Below the pieces are notes generated by a model, which saw nothing but the letters and a program-made list of their open reading frames with translations, was not told the origin of the DNA and ran no database searches. The position numbers were made by a program, and so were the translations under genes. Positions 17,731 through 25,878 of a stretch of DNA of 44,890 bases are shown here, in pieces (the first letter of the stretch is position 1; each line of letters begins with the position of its first letter). The stretch comes from Actinomycetes bacterium (GTDB lineage Bacteria; Actinomycetota; JAICYB01), in the NCBI GenBank assembly GCA_025934435.1, contig JAICYB010000022.1:1-44890 (forward strand). The letters run 5' to 3'.

Positions 17731-18616
17731 CGTTCTTCCTGTAGTACCGCAGGAACCCGAGCAGGCTGTTCCGGTTCGACGACAGCTCGACGGCCGCTCG
17801 CACGAAGGACGGATCACCGGGCGGCTCGCCTACGTTCGGCTCGAGAGCGGCGATCAGCTCCTCCTCGTCCGCACCGCGGAGGACGAGCGGCCGCAGCAGG
17901 CCGTCCCACTCGCGGAGATCCTTCGCGGCTTCTTCGAGCGCCGACTCGTTCGCGGGCCCGAAGTGTGTGAAGCAGATCAGCTCAGGTCGCAGCGCCTGCA
18001 CGCGTCCGATCGAGTCGAGGGCGGCGTCGAGGTCGAACTCTGGTGGGGGAGTCGCGGGCTTCTGCCACGCGTCGCCGTAGCACACGCCGGCCGTGTCGCC
18101 GACGAACGCGACCCGGGAGTCGGGGTCGAAGAGCGTCACCTCGTGACGCGCGTGCCCCGGTGTGTACAGGACGTGCAGCTCGCGGTCGCCGAGCGGGATG
18201 ACGCTTCCTTCGTCGATGATCTTGATCCGCGCTTCGTCCACCGGCTTCGGCTCGCCGTACATGGTGTCGAGGGCATCGCCGAAGAGACGGCGCGCCGACG
18301 CGACGAGCCTGGACGGATCCACGATGTGTGGCGCTCCGATGTCGTGCACCCAGATCGTCGTGTCGCCGAACAGCTCGGCGATGTGTCCGATGCCGCCGCC
18401 GTGATCCAGATGTATATGGGAGAGCACGACGTGCTTCGGTTCGACGCCTCGAGCCGTGAGCGTGTCGCGAAGCGTGTCGAAGACGGTCGCCGGCCCGGTC
18501 TCGATGAGCGCAGGCTCAGCCGCGTCGATGAGGTAGCTGCACGAGAGGTTGTCGGCGCCGAACAGCTTGACGTCGAGAACGTCTACTCCCGGCGGCGTGA
18601 TCGGACGATCCGGCAC
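17714..18616 (-). CDS. Metallo-beta-lactamase-fold hydrolase
   Basis: 300-residue MBL-superfamily enzyme. The metal motif is HIHLDH (His67, His69, Asp71, His72) followed by GGGIGH; further ligands lie in YTPGHARHEV, FVGDTAG and a late FTHFGPA. It resembles the broad group of glyoxalase II-like and RNase Z-unlike hydrolases; the substrate cannot be read from the sequence. The C-terminal 60 residues end in a helical LLGFLRYYRKN tail. The GTG at 18616 is preferred because the family N-terminus begins just after it and TACCAT lies 6 bases upstream. It follows the pilin genes on the same strand with a 19-base gap but probably has its own leaderless promoter. Convergent 17-bp overlap with the TPR gene. 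Confidence 0.9.
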   Translation of the reverse strand: MPDRPITPPGVDVLDVKLFGADNLSCSYLIDAAEPALIETGPATVFDTLRDTLTARGVEPKHVVLSHIHLDHGGGIGHIAELFGDTTIWVHDIGAPHIVDPSRLVASARRLFGDALDTMYGEPKPVDEARIKIIDEGSVIPLGDRELHVLYTPGHARHEVTLFDPDSRVAFVGDTAGVCYGDAWQKPATPPPEFDLDAALDSIGRVQALRPELICFTHFGPANESALEEAAKDLREWDGLLRPLVLRGADEEELIAALEPNVGEPPGDPSFVRAAVELSSNRNSLLGFLRYYRKNVIGDA

Positions 18617-18622
18617 GCTGCC

Positions 18623-18628
18623 ATGGTA
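18623..18628 (-). promoter_or_regulatory. -10-like hexamer of the MBL-fold gene
   Basis: On the minus strand TACCAT stands 6 bases before the GTG at 18616. The spacing is that of a leaderless transcript. Confidence 0.55.
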
Positions 18629-18635
18629 GGCGGTC

Positions 18636-20090
18636 CTAGGAGATGACCTCGCGCCGGTAGAGCATCGTCTCCGCGAATCCGAAACCGCTCTGGGTCTCGA
18701 CGAGGATCGGATAGGTGTTGATCTGTGCGTGTCCACCAAGAGACACGCCGGCCGAGACGATCTGGCCCTTGAGCGTGTTGGAACCCGCATTGAACGAGAC
18801 CTGGCATGGCGTGTACATCAGCGTGTCCAGGTTCGTGGAGATCGACGCTTGTCCACCGAGCGTGATCGACTGGTTCGCGCACGGGGGACCGGCGGTGCTG
18901 TAGTCGAACGCCAGGATCAGCTTGCGTTCGACCGGCGATGTGATGAGCGCTTGGCTACCGAGTGAGAGCGTGCCGTCACTGACGATCTCGAGGTCGCCGT
19001 TGACGGTGACGGTGCTCGTATACGACAGCTGACAGGAGAGTCCGGTGATCGGGTCCTTCTGGATCCTGATGACGTACTTGGCGCCGGACGGGATCGTCGG
19101 TATGAAGGCTTGGGCGCTCGCACATGCCGTCAGTCCCGTGTACGTCTTGACGGTGTAGCCGTTGTTCGCCGCCGCGACGGGATCGAAGACGAAAGCGTGC
19201 TGGCCCCATGTGTCGATGTTCGGAACTGTCGGGTCGCAGGGTGTCGTCTTCGTGATCGTTCCCTTGACGGCACTCGACGAAGGCGCCGAGCCGGTGCAGT
19301 ACAGGCCGTTGCCGAACACCGCGGTGTTGTTGCCCAAGGACAGAGCACCCATGCTCGACCGAACGTTGCCGTCGACCGTCGCGCCGCCGCTCGTCGTCAG
19401 GTCGCCCTTCGAGATCGCGTCGAGCTTCACTTCGGTACCACCCTTGAGCGTGAGTGTGCCGGCAGCCCACACCTTGCCGTTGATCGTGTCGCCGTTCCCG
19501 CTGCCGCCGAGGGCCACATTCCCCGCCGAGTAGATGTCGCCGCCGTTCGGGTTCGTCGACGGACCATTGATGACTCCTTGGCCCTGGATCGTCACGTCGC
19601 CGAAGGCGTAGATGGCTCCGCCGAAGATCTGCTTCTGGCCGGGCGTCGACGCGATCGCGTACCAGCCGTCCATCGTGCGCGTGACGCCGGCGGCGGTACC
19701 GACGGAGTGGATCAGGACGGCCCCCGGGGTGATCCCGCTCGAGAGGACACCACCCGTGCATGTCATCTGGGATCCTGCGGTCGTCGTCGTGTAATACGTC
19801 GCCGTAACGGAGAACGATGCCGGAGTAAGGGTTGTGTCGTTCGGAACCACGTTCGCTCCGCATGCCGGCGCCGTGACGGACGTCGTCGGGAGCGAGAGAT
19901 ATTGCAGGAAGCGGTCGAGGCCTGCTTCGGCGGCGTGGATCGCTTGCGTGCGTCGGCGGTCACCCGCGCTCGAGTTCAGGTCGTGTGTCGCGAGTGAGAA
20001 CCCGGCCGTGGCGAGCGACGTGACGACCATCAAGGCCAAGACGGCCGTCACCATCGCGAGGCCCCTGTCGTCGTTGAGCAGCTTGCGCAT
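18636..20090 (-). CDS. PilX-like pilus protein with beta-helix-like passenger
   Basis: 484 residues. The N-terminus is MRKLLNDDRGLAMVTAVLAL plus a hydrophobic helix, as in PilX-type minor pilins and other class III-like prepilins. It keeps Gly-Leu but lacks the usual Phe-Thr-Leu-Glu, so cleavage by prepilin peptidase is uncertain. Residues about 160-260 are a Gly-rich ladder of short strands (GDVTIQGQG, GDIYSAGNVALGG, GKVWAAGTLTLKGG, SKGDLTTSGGATVDG) like bactofilin or beta-helix repeats. A second such region follows near the C-terminus. Several Cys residues could form disulphides. Clear Shine-Dalgarno (GGAGAGGG) before the ATG. Third gene of the pilin trio. Confidence 0.8.
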   Translation of the reverse strand: MRKLLNDDRGLAMVTAVLALMVVTSLATAGFSLATHDLNSSAGDRRRTQAIHAAEAGLDRFLQYLSLPTTSVTAPACGANVVPNDTTLTPASFSVTATYYTTTTAGSQMTCTGGVLSSGITPGAVLIHSVGTAAGVTRTMDGWYAIASTPGQKQIFGGAIYAFGDVTIQGQGVINGPSTNPNGGDIYSAGNVALGGSGNGDTINGKVWAAGTLTLKGGTEVKLDAISKGDLTTSGGATVDGNVRSSMGALSLGNNTAVFGNGLYCTGSAPSSSAVKGTITKTTPCDPTVPNIDTWGQHAFVFDPVAAANNGYTVKTYTGLTACASAQAFIPTIPSGAKYVIRIQKDPITGLSCQLSYTSTVTVNGDLEIVSDGTLSLGSQALITSPVERKLILAFDYSTAGPPCANQSITLGGQASISTNLDTLMYTPCQVSFNAGSNTLKGQIVSAGVSLGGHAQINTYPILVETQSGFGFAETMLYRREVIS

Positions 20091-20099
20091 GTCCCTCTC

Positions 20100-20771
20100 C
20101 TATCCGTACTGCGGAAGACCGTTCGGGCCTGACGCGGGCGCCGGAGGTGTCGGGCCGCAGAGCACCGGGATGCTCTGCGTTTGAACGGTGTCTCGTCCGC
20201 TCACGCTCGCTTGCACCCGGACCGGATTCCCTTTCGCGGCTTCGTCCTGCACGTCGAACGTCAGGTTGATGAGGTTCAAACCGGTGAGCGTGAACGCCGG
20301 TACGGCCGGACTCTCCGAGCGATTGACGAGACTCGTCGCAACGGTGTTGAAGCCGAGGGACGTCGGGGGATTGCTCGGATCCCACATCCGACGCTGGAGC
20401 TTGCCGCCCGACGTGATCCGGTATTGCACACACATCTTCGCGCCGCGCGTGGGAAGGTTCGACTCGGTGTAGATGCGCAGCGAGTACCCAGGAGCGATGT
20501 CCCCCGCGGCGTATGAGTCGTTCGCCGGGTCGTAGAGGACGTCGCCGGAGCGAAGCTCACGATCGAGGTTCTCGATCGCCAGCCGCACTTGATCGTTCGA
20601 CGCGCTACGACTGACCTGCTTGTCGAGGTTTCGCTGTGCGCCGTTCATCGTCATGAGCAGGCCGACGAGGATGACGCCGAGCAAAGACATCGCCGTGACG
20701 AGCTCGAGGAGTGTCATGCCGTCGTCGCCCGTGAGACGGGCGCGACGATCAAGACGTCGGAGGAGGCGCAT
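20100..20771 (-). CDS. Type IV pilin-like protein (PilW/GspJ type)
   Basis: 223 residues. The prepilin-type leader is MRLLRRLDRRARLTGDDG followed by MTLLELVTAMSLLGVILVG, with Glu at mature position 5. The cleavage Gly is residue 18. The mature part has a helix, then a region of about 150 residues with an ELRSGDVLYD segment like PilW/GspJ minor pilins. Probably in the membrane until assembled into a pilus tip or pseudopilus. Its start overlaps the preceding gene by 23 bases and nine bases separate it from the next, so the three pilin genes are one transcription unit. Confidence 0.85.
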   Translation of the reverse strand: MRLLRRLDRRARLTGDDGMTLLELVTAMSLLGVILVGLLMTMNGAQRNLDKQVSRSASNDQVRLAIENLDRELRSGDVLYDPANDSYAAGDIAPGYSLRIYTESNLPTRGAKMCVQYRITSGGKLQRRMWDPSNPPTSLGFNTVATSLVNRSESPAVPAFTLTGLNLINLTFDVQDEAAKGNPVRVQASVSGRDTVQTQSIPVLCGPTPPAPASGPNGLPQYG

Positions 20772-22602
20772 AGCTCGTTGTCGATGTGAGGGTTCCGGGA
20801 TCGATCGCGATCGTCAGATTGGTCGGGCTCGACGACCCGGTGATCGCGTAGGCGATCGAAACCTTCGGCGGACTCGACGTCGCCGTCGCTGCGGTGACCG
20901 TGGACGTCGCGCCGGTGTTCGGGCATGGGCTGACGGCGGGAGCGCTGTTCGTGCTGCACGACGTCGTCCCCGGCGTGATCGTGACGGTGATCGAGAGCGT
21001 GGTGCCGCCCGGTCCGGGCACGGTCAACGTCGGCAGGGTCACAAGACTCGTGATCTGGCTGAAGGTCTTCGTGACGGTTGAACCGAGGAGCGTGCCGAGC
21101 GGGCAGAACAGGTTCCCGAGGAGCCCGCCACCGCAGAGGACGGTGATGCTTCCCGCCGTCTGAGACGCCGTCGGTGGGTTGGCGGAGATCCCGGCTTCCG
21201 ACATGACGCTGTCGGCGTACGAGCTCAGCTGGATGACCGGAGGGATCGACAGAAGCCCGACGATGTTGAACCCGGGCGGCAGGCTTCCGGCGCTGAGCGC
21301 GACACCGGATCGTCCGATCTGCGCGCGCACGCAACCGTCGCCACTCGTGGCGGTGCACGCCGTCCCGCCGGTAGATGTCTGTCGGTCGACAACGGTGTTC
21401 ACCGTCTGCCCCGTGAGACTCGCGAGCGTCACGTTGCCGATGCCGGAGAGCGACGCGACGGCGGTTGTGGATCCGCCGGTCGTTTCCGTGGATGCACCGC
21501 AATGCAAGCCGTCGTTCTGCTGCGTGTAGAAGGCACCCGTTGCCGGGCAGTTCCTCGGCGACGGTGACGCAGGTGCCGAGCAATTCGACGTGCAAGCCGA
21601 CGTCGTGCTGATGGTGGATCCGCCGTCGCCGGCGGACGCGTTGACGGCCAGCGAGTTTCCGCTCGCGGAGATGGTCGAGGTGCCCGCGACGGGCGTGAGT
21701 GACTGCGAGTCGTAGACCGCCGAACTGGTGTCGGGGTCGGTGTCGGAGTGCGAACTCAGGAGCGCCAGTCCGGCCGTCGATTCAGTTCCGCCCGTCGCCT
21801 GGATCGTCGCGCCGGACTGCTTGATCGTGCCGTCGACCTTCGAGATCTGCTGGATGGTTGCGTCCGACGCCGCTGCGCCGGTCCACAGTGTTGCGTGATC
21901 GATACCCAGTGAACCGATCGTCCCGCTGATCGAGATCGAGCCGGCTTCCGCGGTGGTCGAGCCGGCATTCGCACCGAAGGTCGGGCTGCACGGCCCGAGC
22001 ACCGGATGGACGTCGAGGCTCTGGCACGAGGACGGACCCGTCTGGGTGTCGAACAGGATCGTCTGGACGCTGACGCTCTTCTGCGTGTTCGCGAGCACGC
22101 TCGACCACGTCACGACCGCGGTCGCGCGGCGAGCGTCGGAAGTCGCGTCGTTGTTGTAGTAGGTGATGTACGCCGAGACGGTGAAAGCCGTCTTTCCGAC
22201 CGTGATCGTCTGGCGATGAGGAACGAGCGGTGTGACCGCCGAAACTCCTCCGGAATTCACGATCGATTCGCCGCCGATGCACGGCGCCGTCGGACAGCCC
22301 GTTTGCAGGATGTTCGGATCACCGGCGAGATCACTTGTGAGCAGACCGCTCTTCATCCGATTGAACGGGAGTCCGCGGATCTGCTCGAGCACCTGGTTCG
22401 CGAGTGAGTTCGCCGACTGGCGTTCGCGGGCGTACGCGGTCGCACTGAGCCCGGACGTCAGGACGCCCGCGAGCATGGCGAGCGCGGTCGCCATCACACC
22501 GGAGGCGACCATCAATTCGACGAGCGTGAACCCGCCTTCGCGCCGCATACGTCGGCGCAGGCGAGCTACCGCTTCGTACAGCCTTGGGCGATTCGTCCGC
22601 AT
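20749..22602 (-). CDS. Large type IV pilin-like protein (PilV type)
   Basis: 617 residues, several times the size of a normal minor pilin. Leader RREGG followed by FTLVELMVASGVMATALAML, a textbook prepilin site with Gly-Phe and Glu5. The first 170 residues look like PilV/GspI. The remainder is rich in Ser, Thr, Gly and Ala with paired Cys residues and strand-like repeats such as SISISGTIGSLGI and SGIGNVTLASL, as in surface adhesins. The start codon lies 4 bases after a perfect GC hairpin. No assembly ATPase or prepilin peptidase is in the window, so export depends on genes elsewhere. Confidence 0.82.
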   Translation of the reverse strand: MRTNRPRLYEAVARLRRRMRREGGFTLVELMVASGVMATALAMLAGVLTSGLSATAYARERQSANSLANQVLEQIRGLPFNRMKSGLLTSDLAGDPNILQTGCPTAPCIGGESIVNSGGVSAVTPLVPHRQTITVGKTAFTVSAYITYYNNDATSDARRATAVVTWSSVLANTQKSVSVQTILFDTQTGPSSCQSLDVHPVLGPCSPTFGANAGSTTAEAGSISISGTIGSLGIDHATLWTGAAASDATIQQISKVDGTIKQSGATIQATGGTESTAGLALLSSHSDTDPDTSSAVYDSQSLTPVAGTSTISASGNSLAVNASAGDGGSTISTTSACTSNCSAPASPSPRNCPATGAFYTQQNDGLHCGASTETTGGSTTAVASLSGIGNVTLASLTGQTVNTVVDRQTSTGGTACTATSGDGCVRAQIGRSGVALSAGSLPPGFNIVGLLSIPPVIQLSSYADSVMSEAGISANPPTASQTAGSITVLCGGGLLGNLFCPLGTLLGSTVTKTFSQITSLVTLPTLTVPGPGGTTLSITVTITPGTTSCSTNSAPAVSPCPNTGATSTVTAATATSSPPKVSIAYAITGSSSPTNLTIAIDPGTLTSTTSYAPPPTS

Positions 22603-22606
22603 CTCA

Positions 22607-22624
22607 CAGGGGCTTCGGCCCCTG
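22607..22624. other. Perfect 7-bp hairpin between sod and the pilin genes
   Basis: CAGGGGC-TTCG-GCCCCTG. Read on the plus strand it closes a cUUCGg tetraloop; on the minus strand, which is the transcribed one here, the loop is CGAA. It sits just before the ATG of the large pilin and after sod. No T-run follows in either direction, so a standard intrinsic terminator is not supported. The remaining 22625-22677 holds nothing I recognise. Confidence 0.6.
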
Positions 22625-22677
22625 CGCTACGCGGTGAATCCGGCTCGGGAGCGCCCGGTACTACCCGTTGTGACTAG

Positions 22678-23277
22678 TTAGCCCTTCAGGCGCTTCCCGA
22701 CCTCGTCCCAGTTGACGACGTTCCACCATGCCGTGATGTAGTCGGGCCGGCGGTTCTGGTACTTGAGGTAGTAGGCGTGCTCCCACACGTCGAGCCCGAG
22801 AACGGGCGTCAGGCCGTCCATCAGCGGCGAGTCCTGGTTCGGGCGCCCGAGGATCTCGACGTTGCTGCCGTTCTTCACGAGCCACGCCCAGCCGCTCCCG
22901 AACACGCCGGCGGCGGCCGCCGCGAACTTCTCCTTGAAGGAGTCGAACGAGCCGAAGGCACCGTCGATGGCCGATGCGACATCGCCGGACGGAGCACCGC
23001 CGCCGTTCGGCGACATGATCGTCCAGAACAGCGAGTGGTTCGCGTGGCCGCCTCCGTGATTCTTGACTGCGGTCTTCTTGTCCTCGGGAACGGACGAGAA
23101 CTCGCGCAGGAGGGTCTCGACGTCCTTGTTCTCGAGATCCGTCCCCTTCACGGCATCGTTGAGCTTGTCGACATAGGTCTGATGGTGCTTGTCGTGGTGG
23201 ATCTGCATCGTCTGGGCATCGATGTGCGGCTCGAGAGCGCCGAAGTCGTACGGCAGATCGGGCAGGGTGAAAGCCAC
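22678..23277 (-). CDS. sodA: Superoxide dismutase (Fe/Mn family)
   Basis: 199 residues, cytosolic, dismutes superoxide. Metal ligands His27, His81, Asp163 and His167 lie in [18 protein letters not shown] and [19 protein letters not shown]. The GGGAPSGDV stretch and overall pattern favour manganese or a cambialistic enzyme, but metal choice cannot be settled by reading. Start is the GTG at 23277 with a strong AAGGAGG seven bases upstream, one of the clearest Shine-Dalgarno sites in the window; the frame is open further upstream without homology. It lies between DUF1015 and the pilin genes on the same strand. Confidence 0.96.
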   Translation of the reverse strand: MAFTLPDLPYDFGALEPHIDAQTMQIHHDKHHQTYVDKLNDAVKGTDLENKDVETLLREFSSVPEDKKTAVKNHGGGHANHSLFWTIMSPNGGGAPSGDVASAIDGAFGSFDSFKEKFAAAAAGVFGSGWAWLVKNGSNVEILGRPNQDSPLMDGLTPVLGLDVWEHAYYLKYQNRRPDYITAWWNVVNWDEVGKRLKG

Positions 23278-23330
23278 GGGCGAACCTCCTTCGCGGGACG
23301 GGTTGTCTGTAGACGTATACCCGAAAGCCG

Positions 23331-24560
23331 TCAGCAGGGACCAAGCCGGCGCACGGCGACGCCGCTGCGCGGTTTCGGGAAGAAGTAGGTCGACTTCTCC
23401 GGCATCTTGCCGCCCCCGGCGGCGAGCTCCCATACCCGTTCGACCTCGACGGGAGGGATCAGGAACCCGCACACGGCCGCACCGGACGCGACCTCGTCGC
23501 GCACGAGCAGCTCGTCGGGCGTGAAGCTGAGGCCTTCCTCGACCGAGCCGACGCCGAGCGGGGCGAGCGCGCCCGTCGCGAGGACGCCCGCGGGGATCTC
23601 GTCCGGCGCCTCCTTTTTCGGCGCCATCCGCAGCAGGTGACCGCCATCGAGCAGACCGAAGGACGTCGGTTCGTCCCAGAGCGACCGGACGAATCCGCGC
23701 ACGACGTCGTCCGTTGCTTCTCCGAGGTCGGTCGGGTCGAAGCGTTCGCCGACGACATCCCGGACGTTCGCGCGCGACGAGCGCCGGACGATCCGATGGT
23801 AGGGAAGGATGCAGACGGGCTGCACCCCGGCATCCACGAGCAGGACCATGATCGAGTCCCAGGGACCGGGGCCGTCGGCGGCGCGGCGTTCGTCCCGGTA
23901 ATGCTTCGCGGTTTCGAACCGGTGATGTCCGTCCGCGATGAGCAGGGGGCACGGCGCGAGCGCCGATGCAACTTTCTCGTGGAACGCCGGATCGTGGACG
24001 GCCCAGACGGTATGACGCACGTCGGCGTCGTCGGTGAAGTCGGCGACCGGTGCTGTGTCCGCATAGTTCGACAGGTTGTGCGAGATCGAACCCGATCCCT
24101 CGCGGTAGAGCGCGTAGATCGGCTCCACGTTCGCGGGGAGGGCCCGCATCAACGCGAGCCTGTCGGCCTTCGGGCCGGCCATCGTCTTCTCGTGCGCGAG
24201 GATCGGATCGTCGAGTCCGATCGCGCCGAACATGCCCCACACGCGCCGCATCGATCCCGTCGGGTCGTGGAACGCTTGGCGGTAGACGTAGAGGGCCGGA
24301 GATTCGTCCTCGTGGAGCATCCCTTCCCAGAGCCAAGACCTGAAGAACGCGCACGCGCGCGTGTACTTGTTGTCGTCGCTGGTGTCGCCTCCTTCGCTAC
24401 GACCGGAGACGATCCGGACGAAGTTGTACGGATGCCTGTCGTAGAGCGCGTCGCGGTCGGCGTCGGAGATGACGTCGTACGGCGGACACGTCACGTCGGC
24501 CATCTCGGGCACGCGCGCGGACTCGTATGAAACGCCGGGGAACGGTGAAACCGTAGCCAT
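23331..24560 (-). CDS. DUF1015 family protein
   Basis: 409 residues. The sequence shows the DUF1015 landmarks: [10 protein letters not shown] near the start, [17 protein letters not shown], and [16 protein letters not shown] in the centre, which looks like a catalytic or ligand-binding site. No signal peptide or membrane segment. The family is widespread in bacteria; I know no established biochemical role and assign none. The ATG at 24560 has TACGAT 8 bases upstream, a leaderless-type promoter. sod follows after 53 bases. Divergent from the TPR gene at 24599. Confidence 0.9.
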   Translation of the reverse strand: MATVSPFPGVSYESARVPEMADVTCPPYDVISDADRDALYDRHPYNFVRIVSGRSEGGDTSDDNKYTRACAFFRSWLWEGMLHEDESPALYVYRQAFHDPTGSMRRVWGMFGAIGLDDPILAHEKTMAGPKADRLALMRALPANVEPIYALYREGSGSISHNLSNYADTAPVADFTDDADVRHTVWAVHDPAFHEKVASALAPCPLLIADGHHRFETAKHYRDERRAADGPGPWDSIMVLLVDAGVQPVCILPYHRIVRRSSRANVRDVVGERFDPTDLGEATDDVVRGFVRSLWDEPTSFGLLDGGHLLRMAPKKEAPDEIPAGVLATGALAPLGVGSVEEGLSFTPDELLVRDEVASGAAVCGFLIPPVEVERVWELAAGGGKMPEKSTYFFPKPRSGVAVRRLGPC

Positions 24561-24568
24561 CGGCCCAC

Positions 24569-24574
24569 ATCGTA
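24569..24574 (-). promoter_or_regulatory. -10-like hexamer of the DUF1015 gene
   Basis: Minus-strand TACGAT, 8 bases before the ATG at 24560, in a 38-base divergent gap. Confidence 0.5.
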
Positions 24575-24585
24575 ATGGCGTGGGA

Positions 24586-24591
24586 GATACT
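24586..24591 (+). promoter_or_regulatory. -10-like hexamer of the short TPR gene
   Basis: GATACT, 7 bases before the ATG at 24599. The GGAGGAG between them abuts the start codon directly, too close to act as a Shine-Dalgarno for that ATG. Confidence 0.45.
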
Positions 24592-24598
24592 GGAGGAG

Positions 24599-24982
24599 AT
24601 GCCCGGCCCATACGACTGGTACCAGCGCGGGCTGGAGCTGCTGCAGTCCGGTGACAATCACGCGGCCGCGACGCTCCTCGAGAAAGCCGCGGCCGCCGAG
24701 CAGGGCAAGAGCTCGATACACGAGGCACTCGCGCGCGCGTACTTCGGCTCCCGGCGGTTCGACGACGCGCTCGAACAATTCGAAGTGGTCCTCGACATCT
24801 CACCGGCGAACGACTACGCGCACTTCGGCGCAGGCCTGTGCTTGCGACGCCTCGGCCAACTGCCCAAGGCACTCGGCCACCTCCGGATGGCGAACGTGAT
24901 GCATCCGGAGAACAAAGACTACGAACGCGAGTTGAAACGATGTGAGGCCGGGCTCGCGTTCCTGCGCCGGGAACCCGAGTGA
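24599..24982 (+). CDS. Small TPR-repeat protein
   Basis: 127 residues (135 if the in-frame ATG at 24575 is used). It is made of TPR-like helix pairs: WYQRGLELLQSGDNHAAATLLEKAA, IHEALARAYFGSRRFDDALEQFEVVL, YAHFGAGLCLRRLGQLPKALGHLR. The later start is favoured by the GATACT hexamer 7 bases upstream. Cytosolic scaffold or adaptor; partner unknown. GTGA overlap with the HAD phosphatase gene suggests the two products are made together. Confidence 0.85.
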   Translation: MPGPYDWYQRGLELLQSGDNHAAATLLEKAAAAEQGKSSIHEALARAYFGSRRFDDALEQFEVVLDISPANDYAHFGAGLCLRRLGQLPKALGHLRMANVMHPENKDYERELKRCEAGLAFLRREPE

Positions 24983-25878
24983 GGCTCACCGACTCCTACG
25001 ACGCGTATCTCGTCGACCTCGACGGGGTCGTGTGGCGAGGTGAGGAACCGATCGCCGGTGCTCCGGAGGCGATCACGGCGCTGCGCGACATGGGCAAGCG
25101 GGTGGTATTCGTCACGAATAACGCGTCGCGCTCGCCGCGCGACTACGCCGCGAAGCTCATGCGCCTGCGGATCCCGACGGAACCTGCCGACATCATCTCC
25201 TCCGCCCACGCGGTCATCGAACAGTTGCGTGCGATCGGGCTCAAGCCGGGAGACCGTGTGCACGTATGCGGAACGCCCGCACTCGGGCAGTTCGTCGCCG
25301 CGCATCGCTTCGTGGCGACCGGCGACACGCACGACGTGAAGGCGCTCGTCGTGGCGTGGAACCCGCAGATGGTGATGGACGACATCCGTCGCGCCGCGGA
25401 CGTTGCGCGCAGCGGCGTTCCGTTCATCGGAGCGAATCGCGACGCGACATACCCCACCGAGAACGGATTGCTGCCCGGTTCGGGTGCGATCATCGCCGCG
25501 ATCGAAGTCGCGAGCGCTCACACAGCAACGATCGTCGGCAAGCCGGAGCCGAAGCTGTTCCGCGTTGCGCTCGAGCGAGCGGGCGCCGCGCCGGAACGAA
25601 CCCTCGTTGTGGGTGATCGCGCCGACAGCGACGCCGCCGGCGCGCGGGCCGCCGGTCTTGCTGTTGCGCTCGTGTTGACGGGCGTGACGACCGAACGTGA
25701 CCTGCCGTTGCTTCCGATCCGTCCCGACTACATCTTGTCGTCGATCTGCGAGATCACTTCGTCAAGCGGCGAAGGCGCGCTCCCGGCGTCCGCCGAAGAC
25801 GAAGATCAGGATCATCCCGGAGATGAACCCGCCGACGTGCGCGAGGAACGCAGTCCCGGACTGTTCGACCTGCCCTAG
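24979..25878 (+). CDS. HAD-IIA family phosphatase (NagD / Rv1692-like)
   Basis: 299 residues. HAD motif I VDLDGVVWRG with the nucleophile Asp in DLDG, motif II VTNNAS, motif III Lys in GKPEP, motif IV VVGDRADSDAAGA; a C2-type cap lies between II and III. M. tuberculosis Rv1692, in the same gene context before tlyA, is described as a glycerol-3-phosphate phosphatase, so a similar role is possible but unproven. The last 38 residues (262-299) are acidic and low-complexity and are encoded opposite the end of the rhomboid gene. They probably arose by loss of an earlier stop. The GTG start overlaps the TPR stop (GTGA). Confidence 0.92.
   Translation: MRLTDSYDAYLVDLDGVVWRGEEPIAGAPEAITALRDMGKRVVFVTNNASRSPRDYAAKLMRLRIPTEPADIISSAHAVIEQLRAIGLKPGDRVHVCGTPALGQFVAAHRFVATGDTHDVKALVVAWNPQMVMDDIRRAADVARSGVPFIGANRDATYPTENGLLPGSGAIIAAIEVASAHTATIVGKPEPKLFRVALERAGAAPERTLVVGDRADSDAAGARAAGLAVALVLTGVTTERDLPLLPIRPDYILSSICEITSSSGEGALPASAEDEDQDHPGDEPADVREERSPGLFDLP

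Noticed and set aside
18636..22602. Pilin passengers as a CRISPR or tandem DNA repeat region
   Set aside because: The repetition is only at the level of Gly/Ser/Thr-rich protein strands; no regular DNA repeat-spacer structure is visible.
22607..22624. Hairpin as a rho-independent terminator for sod
   Set aside because: No T-run follows the stem on the minus strand and the pilin start codon lies 4 bases beyond it.
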